In this document: positions 35,991 through 43,035 of the stretch, in pieces
How positions within the stretch are numbered: position 1 is the first letter of the stretch
How the letters are laid out: each line of letters opens with the position of its first letter
Source of the DNA: Pseudomonas sp. Bout1
GTDB taxonomy: Bacteria; Pseudomonadota; Gammaproteobacteria; Pseudomonadales; Pseudomonadaceae
Length of the DNA stretch: 64,000 nucleotides
Reading direction: 5' to 3'
NCBI RefSeq assembly: GCF_034314165.1
Contig: NZ_JAVIWK010000001.1
Span: forward strand, 5,285,001-5,349,000
The notes under the pieces: generated by a model
Seen by the model: the letters and a program-made list of their open reading frames with translations, nothing else
Databases searched by the model: none
What the model was told of the DNA's origin: nothing
Made by a program: the position numbers and the translations under genes

Positions 35991-36605
35991 ATGGTGAAGC
36001 CAAAAAAGGTTTGGATTGATGTAAGTTGGGTTGAGCCAGGCAGAGGTGGTAACGGTATATACGCCGCTGTGGGAGCCTTCGCAGCCAATACAAAGCGCAA
36101 GTTTATCGGTGACCCGGACGGGCTATCGGACATAGCAACGCGCCGCAGAACCGATGCAATGCTTTCATCCGCCCTCAAACACAAAACAACCGACCATGTC
36201 CGACGCCATCTGCGGCAAATTGACGGTGATGAACAACTGGGCATTCCGTCGCTGAACTGGGTTGACGGTGACACGCTTGGCAATATCCAGCGTATGACCA
36301 AAACGACCTATGAATCCCTGACCTTCTACGTGCCGGAGGTACGAAATGCCTATTACGACTTCGCAAACAAAACCTTCCGAGACACTGCGGGCCGACAGCT
36401 TCTGGATGGAAATCTGGCAAAGTGGAGCTTTGAGCATCCAGGAAGCCGAAAGGCGGGCGCAGGGCTCGCGACGCTTAAAAGAGGCCTACGCGTCGGTACC
36501 CTTCTACGCGAAGAAGGCAGCTCAAGACTCTCAATTCTGGAGCAAATTTTACGCGAGCCGCGTGAATTCGTAGAAAAAGGCAATCTTGCGGGAATCTTCT
36601 ACTGA
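35991..36605 (+). CDS. Uncharacterised protein of atypical composition
   Basis: Encodes 204 residues from the ATG at 35,991; I do not recognise the family. It begins MVKPKKVWIDVSWVEPGRGG and contains a basic central region (RRRTDAMLSSALKHKTTDHV). It uses AGA, ATA and CTA codons that neighbours avoid and is A+T-richer, suggesting horizontal acquisition. No good ribosome-binding site precedes the ATG. A second frame inside it (36,346-36,573) has a strong ribosome-binding site, so the true gene structure, or a frameshift between the two, is open. Confidence 0.5.
   Translation: MVKPKKVWIDVSWVEPGRGGNGIYAAVGAFAANTKRKFIGDPDGLSDIATRRRTDAMLSSALKHKTTDHVRRHLRQIDGDEQLGIPSLNWVDGDTLGNIQRMTKTTYESLTFYVPEVRNAYYDFANKTFRDTAGRQLLDGNLAKWSFEHPGSRKAGAGLATLKRGLRVGTLLREEGSSRLSILEQILREPREFVEKGNLAGIFY
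36346..36573 (+). CDS. Possible small gene nested in another frame, strong RBS
   Basis: A 75-residue frame starts MPITTSQTKPSETLRADSFW and ends in a basic, aromatic-rich tail (FYAKKAAQDSQFWSKFYASR). The ATG has GGAGGT 6 nt upstream, much better than that of the overlapping 204-residue frame. GC at third positions is also higher in this frame. It may be a real downstream gene overlapping a truncated upstream one, or the continuation of that gene after a frameshift. Confidence 0.35.
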   Translation: MPITTSQTKPSETLRADSFWMEIWQSGALSIQEAERRAQGSRRLKEAYASVPFYAKKAAQDSQFWSKFYASRVNS

Positions 36606-36763
36606 CCATCTGGTACCCCCTCCTCCTAGACTCACTCATATTCACCAGACCCCTCGCGTCAGAAAACATCGGCATATTCCGGCATATCCGCTTGGGGTCC
36701 TACATCCACTCGCTATATAGTAAAACGCATAACGCCTGACACTATACAGCCGAGGAAAAGCCG

Positions 36764-37425
36764 GTGACCGCACAATCATCCAAGGAAGCTGTGGGCGTCG
36801 CCTACAGCATCGACTCAATGCGCTATGCCCAGGCCATGACCTGGCGTGCCATCGAAGCACTGTCCAAACTCATCCGCCCCGGCATGCTCGAATCCGAAGC
36901 CCGCGAACTCGGCAAAAAGTCCTCGCCGACCTCGACATGCAGCGCATCTGGCACCCCCTGCTGGTGCGCTTTGGCGCCAACACCCTCAAAACTTTCAAGG
37001 AGCGCTCCGACGGCGACCCGGTGCTGGGGGAAAACGACATCTACTTCATCGACATGGGTGCCGTGTGGCAAGGCCATGAAGGTGACGCCGGGGCGACGTT
37101 CAGCACCGGCAACGACCCCGAGATGGCCGCGTGCGCGAGCGCGGCGAAAGCGTTGTTTGACAGGGTTGAACAGCGCTGGAAGAACGACAAAGTCGTCGGT
37201 CTGGAGCTGTATCGTTTTGCCGAAGAGCAAGCGAAGGAAATGGGCTGGGTGTTGAACCTGGACATCAAAGGGCACCGCGTGAGCGATTTCCCGCATGCGA
37301 TTTATCGTGGCGGCGATCTTGGGGATTTTGACCAGTATCCGAATGAAGGGCTGTGGATCCTGGAGATACAAATTGCGCACCCGAGCGGAGCTTATGGTGC
37401 GTTTTACGAAGATTTGTTGGCTTAA
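36764..37425 (+). pseudogene. M24 family metallopeptidase interrupted by a -1 frameshift
   Basis: The 5' part starts at GTG 36,764 (GAGGAAAAG upstream) and encodes MTAQSSKEAVGVAYSIDSMR through ARELGKK. The rest, VLADLDMQRIWHPLLVRFGA onward, is in the -1 frame from 36,919. The shift occurs at GGC-AAA-AAG (A5 at 36,914-36,918). Joined, the product is 220 residues with M24 metal ligands in DMGAVWQGHEGDAGATFS, KGHRVSDFPH, LEIQ and the final YEDLL. It may be a pseudogene made by loss of one A, a sequencing error, or -1 programmed frameshifting. Confidence 0.78.
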
Positions 37426-37442
37426 CTTTTCAAGGAATAAAG

Positions 37443-37796
37443 ATGGAACGCTCGACCGAATTTCCCGTGCTGTTGTTTTCCTACGGCACGTTGCAGGACA
37501 AGGCTGTGCAGTTGGCCAACTTTGGGCGGGAGTTGGTGGGCCAGCAGGATGCGATGCTGGGGTATTCAAAAAGCTGGGTAGAAATTACCGACCCTGAGGT
37601 GTTGGCGGCCAGTGGCAAGACCCATCATCCGATCGTTGCTCCGAGCGGGCGCAATGAAGACACCGTTGAGGGGATGGTGTTTCAGATTACCGAGAAGGAG
37701 CTGGCGGCGGCGGATGCGTATGAAGTGTCGGACTACAAGCGGGTTTCGGTGGGGCTGGCTTCAGGGTTGACGGCTTGGGTGTATGTGCAGGCTTGA
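37443..37796 (+). CDS. Gamma-glutamylcyclotransferase-like (GGCT/AIG2) family protein
   Basis: Encodes 117 residues from an ATG with AAGGAAT upstream. The family signature VLLFSYGTLQDKAVQ is at the N-terminus and VEGMVFQITEKELAAADAYE near the middle carries the conserved Glu. Family members act on gamma-glutamyl compounds; the substrate here is unknown. It follows the M24 peptidase by 17 bp and is probably in the same transcript. Confidence 0.9.
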   Translation: MERSTEFPVLLFSYGTLQDKAVQLANFGRELVGQQDAMLGYSKSWVEITDPEVLAASGKTHHPIVAPSGRNEDTVEGMVFQITEKELAAADAYEVSDYKRVSVGLASGLTAWVYVQA

Positions 37797-38016
37797 GAGG
37801 GTGCAGCTCGTCAACCGGAGTGATTTCCTACAGATCAATCGGAAGGTGTGCACTCCCCCGCTTGATGATGCCAAGCCGATAGTCCCTCGGTCGCCCTCAT
37901 GGCGACCGAGTTTGGCGACTCGAAGACAAATCTGAAAACTAAAACTCGGCGAACCAGTTTTCCAGGTGACGGCTGCTCAGTATTCCTGAACCCATTGGCT
38001 TGATCCCGCAAAAACG
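37797..38016. other. Intergenic stretch without recognisable features
   Basis: About 220 bp between the GGCT-like gene and the terminator of the DUF2442 gene. No ORF with a ribosome-binding site, repeat or hairpin with a T-run was found. Confidence 0.5.
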
Positions 38017-38049
38017 AAAAAGGGACGACCTCTCAGTCATCCCTTTTTT
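38017..38049 (-). terminator. Bidirectional terminator after the DUF2442 gene
   Basis: AAAAAGGGACGAC and GTCATCCCTTTTTT form a stem with one mismatch and a 6-nt loop, with T/A runs on both sides. It ends the DUF4160/DUF2442 transcript and may also stop readthrough from the plus strand. Confidence 0.75.
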
Positions 38050-38064
38050 GCGAACATTACCCAC

Positions 38065-38523
38065 CTAAACGCAACGCGTGCCACGAGCCTTATGCTCGTA
38101 TTCCCACCCCTTGCACGCCAACCCTACATGCTTGGGAATCAGAGCGCCCCCGCTGCTGTAGGAAGTAATAGTCCTACGGGTGAAGCCCAGCTCTACAGCC
38201 GCGGCGGAGAGCGACAGGTTGTTGTTGAGCATCCACTTTCTGAAGTCCTGCGTCAGCATGACCTCGCCGGACTGCTCCAGTGCCAAACGATGTAAGGTGA
38301 CGGCGGACAACTCAAGGTCATTGCCCCAAGTCACGTCAAAGCCCCACTCACCGACTTCAACCCGACCAAATAGAGACAAGTCCTGAAGCGGTTTTAGAAC
38401 CGGAAAGGTATTTATGTGATCAGTGAGATCAACGGTATGCCGCTTGCCGTTGTTCCACTCAATTTCGATGGCATGCTTGCCGGCAACTGGTTGCACAGCA
38501 GAGATGCGAAGCTTGCTGGTCAT
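38065..38523 (-). CDS. DUF2442 domain protein with C-terminal helix-turn-helix
   Basis: Encodes 152 residues. The N-terminal DUF2442 domain (about 1-85) includes KRHTVDLTDHINTFPVLKPL and WGNDLELSAVTLHRLALEQS. The C-terminal part (about 95-135, LSLSAAAVELGFTRRTITSY) looks like a DNA-binding helix-turn-helix. Paired with an upstream DUF4160 gene, a widespread two-gene unit of unknown, possibly toxin-antitoxin-like, role. A DNA-binding role is inferred. Confidence 0.85.
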   Translation of the reverse strand: MTSKLRISAVQPVAGKHAIEIEWNNGKRHTVDLTDHINTFPVLKPLQDLSLFGRVEVGEWGFDVTWGNDLELSAVTLHRLALEQSGEVMLTQDFRKWMLNNNLSLSAAAVELGFTRRTITSYSSGGALIPKHVGLACKGWEYEHKARGTRCV

Positions 38524-38526
38524 AAG

Positions 38527-38760
38527 TCAGTTCCTCCGGTTTTGTTCATTCCATACGCGCCAAAGATCAGTGGTATGGACTCTTGCTCAAAGCAGGGCAG
38601 CTTTCAAGGCCTTGGTTTCGGCACCTTTGCCGAGAACCACCAGCCCTTCTATCTGAACCAACGACTCTCCGTCTGGCGTTTGCACGTGAAAGTGCGGCGG
38701 CGCGTGGTCGTCGGGATAGATTTTTATTTTCCAGTTTCGTTCACTGTGAAGGGTAGCCAT
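38527..38760 (-). pseudogene. DUF4160 protein gene with in-frame TGA
   Basis: The ATG at 38,760 opens MATLHSERNWKIKIYPDDHA then PPHFHVQTPDGESLVQIE, the DUF4160 signature. The frame is stopped by TGA at 38,587-38,589 (codon 58) and continues without other stops to TGA 38,527, encoding LWRVWNEQN. That second stop gives 78 codons, the usual DUF4160 length, and lies 3 bp before the DUF2442 start. A premature stop by point mutation is the simplest reading; a functional 57-residue protein cannot be excluded. Confidence 0.72.
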
Positions 38761-38821
38761 GGGAACAGATGCTAGAGAAAATATTTCTCTAGCACAACCC
38801 TGTATTCAAACCCTAGAAACC

Positions 38822-38859
38822 ACAAAACCCCTGACTTCTCTCGAAACCAGGGGTTTTGT
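38822..38859 (-). terminator. Terminator of tRNA-Ser
   Basis: ACAAAACCCCTG and CAGGGGTTTTGT form a perfect 12-bp stem with a 14-nt loop just downstream of the tRNA 3' end (minus strand). The T-rich right arm serves as the release tract. Confidence 0.8.
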
Positions 38860-38871
38860 TTACATCGAATT

Positions 38872-38961
38872 TGGCGGTGAAGGAGAGATTCGAACTCTCG
38901 ATACAATTTCTTGTATACACACTTTCCAGGCGTGCTCCTTAAGCCACTCGGACACTTCACC
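38872..38961 (-). tRNA. tRNA-Ser(GGA)
   Basis: The 90-nt minus-strand sequence starts GGTGAAGTGTCCGAGTGGC and ends CTCTCCTTCACCGCCA, with CCA encoded. The acceptor arms GGTGAAG/CTTCACC pair, the T loop has GTTCGAATC, and there is a long variable arm as in serine tRNAs. The anticodon loop CTGGAAA gives anticodon GGA, which reads UCC and UCU. Confidence 0.96.
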
Positions 38962-38999
38962 GTATCTCGTCAAACTGATTCAGTCTGTCGAGGCGCGCT

Positions 39000-39028
39000 A
39001 ATGTAGTCGAAAGCTTTTCCGATGGCAA
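39000..39028 (-). promoter_or_regulatory. Sigma70 promoter of tRNA-Ser
   Basis: On the minus strand TTGCCA and TACATT are separated by 17 bp and followed by GCGCGCC, a GC-rich discriminator as seen in stringently controlled stable-RNA promoters. Its position, about 40 bp upstream of the mature tRNA 5' end, fits. Confidence 0.6.
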
Positions 39029-39294
39029 AGGTTTTTTTCAGAATTTTCATGCGCTTAGGCGGTTATGCCGTTCCAGCCCTCTGCGGCGCCATGCACACCA
39101 CGGCGATTCTGCCATTCTCGGGCACACACGGCGCTTGTCTATAGTAGCTGCTGCGCCCTGCCGAAGGCTGCCTGCGGGTGGGCATGCGGGAAAAGTCTGA
39201 CTGGGTAGTCAGTCACGGCGCTTTACCAGGGCGGGCGCGGTGGGTAACGTCTGCCGTCTGTCCTTCTATTACAAGCATTACAAGGAATCGCGTC
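39029..39294. other. Leader region of the crotonase gene
   Basis: About 265 bp between the tRNA promoter and the enoyl-CoA hydratase gene. It contains one inverted repeat, CTGACT-GGGT-AGTCAG (39,197-39,212), which may be an operator or small hairpin. No ORF with a credible start was found. Confidence 0.4.
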
Positions 39295-39984
39295 ATGAGT
39301 GAGTTGATTGCCTACCACCTCGAAGACGGTATCGCGACCCTGACCCTGAGCAACGGCAAGGTGAATGCCATTTCGCCGGCAGTGGTCAGTGCGTTTAATG
39401 AAGCGCTGGACCAGGCCGAGAAGGATCGGGCGGTGGTGATCATCACGGGCACGCCAGGGATTTTGTCCGGTGGCTATGATTTGAAGGTGATGACCGCTGG
39501 CCCTAAAGAAGCAGTGAGCCTGGTGACGTCGGGCTCGACCCTCGCCCGCCGCCTGTTGTCGCACCCGTTCCCGGTGATCGTCGCTTGCCCGGGGCACGCA
39601 GTCGCCAAGGGTGCGTTCCTGTTGTTGTCGGCGGATTACCGGATTGGGGTCGACGGGCCGTTCAGCATTGGCCTGAATGAAGTGATGATCGGCATGACCA
39701 TGCACCACGCCGGGATCGAGCTGGCGCGCGATCGCCTGCGCAAGTCGGCATTTCACCGGTCGGTGATCAATGCCGAGATGTTTAACCCGCAGGACGCATT
39801 GGGCGCCGGGTTCCTGGATAAGGTGGTCGCGCCGGAGGAGTTGCAGGCTGCCGCGCTGGAGGCGGCTCGCCAGTTGAAGAAGATCAATATGAACGCCCAC
39901 AAGCACACCAAGCTGAAGGTGCGTAAGGCGCTGCTGGAAGCGCTGGATGACGCGATCATTCAGGACCAGGGGCATATGGGTTAA
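39295..39984 (+). CDS. Crotonase / enoyl-CoA hydratase family protein
   Basis: Encodes 229 residues from the ATG preceded by AAGGAA. Crotonase-fold landmarks are present: the first oxyanion-hole segment GILSGGYDLKVM and the second region HAVAKGAFLLLSADYRIGVD. The usual catalytic Glu positions are replaced (SIGLNEVMIGMTM retains one Glu), so it could be hydratase or isomerase. It stands alone with its own terminator. Confidence 0.9.
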   Translation: MSELIAYHLEDGIATLTLSNGKVNAISPAVVSAFNEALDQAEKDRAVVIITGTPGILSGGYDLKVMTAGPKEAVSLVTSGSTLARRLLSHPFPVIVACPGHAVAKGAFLLLSADYRIGVDGPFSIGLNEVMIGMTMHHAGIELARDRLRKSAFHRSVINAEMFNPQDALGAGFLDKVVAPEELQAAALEAARQLKKINMNAHKHTKLKVRKALLEALDDAIIQDQGHMG

Positions 39985-40007
39985 TCAAACCCGCACCTGC
40001 TGAATCG

Positions 40008-40034
40008 AAGCCCGACCTTGAGTCGGGCTTTTTC
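40008..40034 (+). terminator. Rho-independent terminator of the crotonase gene
   Basis: AAGCCCGAC-CTTGA-GTCGGGCTT followed by TTTC, 24 bp after the stop codon. Confidence 0.9.
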
Positions 40035-40199
40035 TTACAAAGAATTCCAGATTGCCTACAACCGCTCTAAACAGTATCTGTCACCGCATGTTGAAACATG
40101 CGCTTAAACATCGCCTATCTCCCGACTCTATAGGGGCAATTGCCGAATACAGTGCACATCCGTACACTGCGCCACCTTTTGTCCCGATGGGCTGTGTCG

Positions 40200-40955
40200 A
40201 TGCTTTTTTTGTTACGCATGTTGTTGATGGGCCTGCATTTTATGATCGCCGGCGTGCTGGGCGTGCTGCTGGGGGTCTGCCGGCCGTTTAACCCGGACAA
40301 CAGCCGTTACTGCGCGCGCCTGTATGCCGTGCCGGCGATGTGGCTGCTGCGCCTGCGGGTAAGGGCTGAGGTTGACTCGCTGCGCAACAAGCCCAGCAGT
40401 TGCGTGATCATTGCCAACCATCAGTCCAACTATGACCTGTTTGTGTTCGGCACCGTGGTGCCGTACCGCACGGTGTGTATCGGCAAGAAGAGCCTGAAAT
40501 GGGTGCCGTTGTTCGGCCAGTTGTTCTGGCTGGCGGGCAATGTGTTGATTGACCGGGGCAACGCACATAAGGCGCGGCGCTCGATGCTCACCACCACACA
40601 CACCTTGCAGCATAAGGACACGTCGATCTGGGTGTTTGCGGAAGGCACGCGTAACTTCGGCGAAACGTTGCTGCCGTTCAAGAAAGGCGCGTTCCAGATG
40701 GCGATCGCCGCGGGCGTGCCGATTGTGCAGGTGTGTGTCAGCACGTATGTGAAGCACATGAAGCTCAACAGCTGGAACAGTGGCGACATTCTGATTCGCT
40801 CGTTGCCGCCGATTCCTACGAAGGGGCTGACGATGGATGACATGCCGCTGTTAATGCAGACCTGCCGCGAGCAAATGAAAGATTGTATTGAAGCAATGGA
40901 CCGAGAGTTGGAAATCGCCCCCTGTAAAAGCGAGCTTGCTCGCGAAGGACGTTAA
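40200..40955 (+). CDS. 1-acyl-glycerol-3-phosphate acyltransferase (PlsC family) with REP-derived tail
   Basis: Encodes 251 residues if started at ATG 40,200; the frame opens earlier at a TTG. The PlsC motifs NHQSNYD (H-x4-D) and FAEGTRNFGE are present, and VPIVQV forms the later motif. An N-terminal membrane anchor (about 1-28) precedes the catalytic domain. It should acylate lysophosphatidic acid at the inner membrane. The last 11 residues (CKSELAREGR, plus stop) are encoded by the left arm of the REPIN at 40,922. Confidence 0.9.
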   Translation: MLFLLRMLLMGLHFMIAGVLGVLLGVCRPFNPDNSRYCARLYAVPAMWLLRLRVRAEVDSLRNKPSSCVIIANHQSNYDLFVFGTVVPYRTVCIGKKSLKWVPLFGQLFWLAGNVLIDRGNAHKARRSMLTTTHTLQHKDTSIWVFAEGTRNFGETLLPFKKGAFQMAIAAGVPIVQVCVSTYVKHMKLNSWNSGDILIRSLPPIPTKGLTMDDMPLLMQTCREQMKDCIEAMDRELEIAPCKSELAREGR

Positions 40956-41023
40956 CGATTACGCGTTCATTCTGGATTAACCCGCCGCTCTCAGGTTTTT
41001 CGCGAGCAAGCTCGCTCCTACAG
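40922..41023. repeat. REPIN, family D (GCGAGCTTGCTCGCG type)
   Basis: Left CTGTAAAAGCGAGCTTGCTC and right GAGCAAGCTCGCTCCTACAG arms are inverted around a 50-bp spacer. Its first 34 bp form the end of the preceding acyltransferase gene; its right end is 60 bp before corA. Confidence 0.9.
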
Positions 41024-41083
41024 AGGGCGCGTTCAGGCTAAGCTGCACAACAACTGTCATCCAATAAAGAAGCGATCAGCACT

Positions 41084-42055
41084 ATGGGTAGAGTTGTTGC
41101 GGCCGCCGTCTATAGCGCCGGTAAGAAAGTCACCGATATCACCCTCGACGAAGGCGCCGCCTGGGCCGCCAAGCCCGACCACTTTGTGTGGATCGGCCTG
41201 GAGGAGCCCAGCGCCCTGGAACTGGCCAACCTGCAACGCCAGTTCAACCTGCACGAGCTGGCCATCGAAGACGCCCTGGAAAAACACAGCCGCCCCAAGC
41301 TTGAAACCTTCGGCGACGCGCTGTTTATCGTGACCTACTCACCCGTGCGCGATAACGGCAAGCTGGAGTTTATCGAGACCCATATCTTTGCCGGCAACGG
41401 CTACATCATCACTGCCCGCAATGGCCACTCGGCGTCCTACGGCTACGTGCGCCAGCGCTGTGAGGCGCGGCCGCTGTTGCTGGAGCATGGGGAAGATTTC
41501 GTACTCTATGCCCTGCTGGATTTCGTAACCGAGAACTACCAGCCGGTGAGCGAGGCCATTCATGCCGAGGTCGATGAGCTGGAGCGCAACGTGTTGTGCA
41601 ACTCCCTGAGTGAAGCGGATATCCAGAAGCTCCACGGCCTGCGCCGCGATGTGCTGCGGCTCAAGCGCTACGTGGCGCCGATGGTGGAGATCAGTCAGGA
41701 GTTGCAGAAACTGAGCTTCCCGTTTATCGACAAGAACATGCGCCCGTATTTTCGCGATGTGCAGATTCACGTCACCCGGCAGATGGAAGACCTGACGACC
41801 CTGCGGGATATCGCCAGCCAGACCATCGAGATTGGGGTGTTGCTGGAAGCCTCGCGCCAAAGCGTGGTGCAGCGCAAGTTCGCCGCCTGGGCAGCAATTC
41901 TGGCGTTCCCGACGGCGGTGGCCGGGATCTACGGGATGAACTTCCAGAACATGCCAGAGCTGCAGTGGCACTACGGCTATTTTGCGGTGCTGGGGTTTAT
42001 TGCGGTGGGGTGTACGGGGTTGTGGGCCAGCTTCAAGCGCTCAGGCTGGCTGTAA
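41084..42055 (+). CDS. corA: Magnesium/cobalt transporter CorA
   Basis: Encodes 323 residues with a large cytoplasmic N-terminal domain and two C-terminal membrane helices. The ion-selectivity signature YGMNFQNMPEL sits at the end of the first helix (about 288-298), and the C-terminus is basic (FKRSGWL). It forms a pentameric Mg2+ channel in the inner membrane. This is a CorA-like member somewhat diverged from E. coli CorA, so Co2+ or Zn2+ transport is also possible. Confidence 0.93.
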   Translation: MGRVVAAAVYSAGKKVTDITLDEGAAWAAKPDHFVWIGLEEPSALELANLQRQFNLHELAIEDALEKHSRPKLETFGDALFIVTYSPVRDNGKLEFIETHIFAGNGYIITARNGHSASYGYVRQRCEARPLLLEHGEDFVLYALLDFVTENYQPVSEAIHAEVDELERNVLCNSLSEADIQKLHGLRRDVLRLKRYVAPMVEISQELQKLSFPFIDKNMRPYFRDVQIHVTRQMEDLTTLRDIASQTIEIGVLLEASRQSVVQRKFAAWAAILAFPTAVAGIYGMNFQNMPELQWHYGYFAVLGFIAVGCTGLWASFKRSGWL

Positions 42056-42087
42056 CAAACCCACCTCAATTTGCTGGAGATCAAACG

Positions 42088-42174
42088 TGTGGGAGCTGGC
42101 TTGCCTGCGATGCAGGCACCTCGGTTTGTCAGTTACACCAAGGTGATGCTATCGCAGGCAAGCCAGCTCCCACA
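42088..42174. repeat. REPIN, family A
   Basis: The arms TGTGGGAGCTGGCTTGCCTG and CAGGCAAGCCAGCTCCCACA are perfect inverted repeats around a 45-bp spacer. It lies between the convergent corA and amidotransferase genes. Confidence 0.92.
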
Positions 42175-42220
42175 TTAATCTGCTTTGCCTTGAAGACCGT
42201 GCTTCTTGCCCTGGACGCTT

Positions 42221-42949
42221 TCAGGCAGCTCCTGCTTTTGGTTTGTGCGCCACAAACCGCATCATCCATTCCGCCACGGTGACGCCGTGGTGGTCTCGTT
42301 CCAGGCTGGCCACCCCGTTGGTGTAGACCTTCTCACCCAGCGTTGTCTGAAGAATCTCGAGCAGTTCGCGGGAATAGTCGTGGATAAATTCCGGGTGGCC
42401 CTGGAAGCACAGCACCTGGTCTTCGATGTGGTACGCCGCAAACGGGCAAAATTCGCTGGAGGCGATCACGGTGGCGTTTTCCGGCAATGTAGTGACCTGA
42501 TCCTGATGGCTGATCAACAGCGTCAGCTCTTCCACCACCGGGCTCATCCACGGTGCCTTGGCGTTCAGTTTGTAGTCGTGGATGCCCATGCCCCAACCTT
42601 TGGTCGCCCGCTCGGTCTTGCCGCCCAACAGCAGCGCTAACAACTGGTGGCCGAAGCAGATGCCGATCAGTTTGTCACCGCGTGCATGGCGGTCCAGCAG
42701 GTAGGTCTTGAGGGTCTGGATCCAGGGATCGGTGCCGAAGGAGTCGGCCTTGCTGCCCGTCACCAGGTAGGCGTCGAACACTTCGCCATCCGCCGGGTAT
42801 TCACCCTGCACCACGTTATAGGTGACAAACTCGGCGGCAATTGGCTGTTTGGAGAACAGGCGCTTGAACATCTGCCCGTAACCTTGGTACTGATCGATCA
42901 GTCCAGGACGCAGGATATCGGTTTCCAGGATGCACACGCGTAACGACAT
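42221..42949 (-). CDS. Class I glutamine amidotransferase-like protein (GuaA-type)
   Basis: Encodes 242 residues from MSLRVCILETDILRPGLIDQ. The class I triad is visible: Cys98 in GICFGHQLL, His185 and Glu187 in FQGHPEF. There is no synthase domain, so it is a stand-alone amidotransferase or hydrolase, as in the YfeJ and gamma-glutamyl-hydrolase groups. Substrate unknown. Same strand as the fadB-like/thiolase pair but 86 bp away. Confidence 0.9.
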   Translation of the reverse strand: MSLRVCILETDILRPGLIDQYQGYGQMFKRLFSKQPIAAEFVTYNVVQGEYPADGEVFDAYLVTGSKADSFGTDPWIQTLKTYLLDRHARGDKLIGICFGHQLLALLLGGKTERATKGWGMGIHDYKLNAKAPWMSPVVEELTLLISHQDQVTTLPENATVIASSEFCPFAAYHIEDQVLCFQGHPEFIHDYSRELLEILQTTLGEKVYTNGVASLERDHHGVTVAEWMMRFVAHKPKAGAA

Positions 42950-43035
42950 AAAAAATACCTGACACGGCGATGGGAATAATGAACACCCCCAGAGCCTGCC
43001 TTGAAATACCCTTCCAAGGCAAGCCCCACATTTGG

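Noticed and set aside
38772..38960. Minus-strand ORF of 62 codons
   Set aside because: It runs across the tRNA-Ser gene and its terminator.
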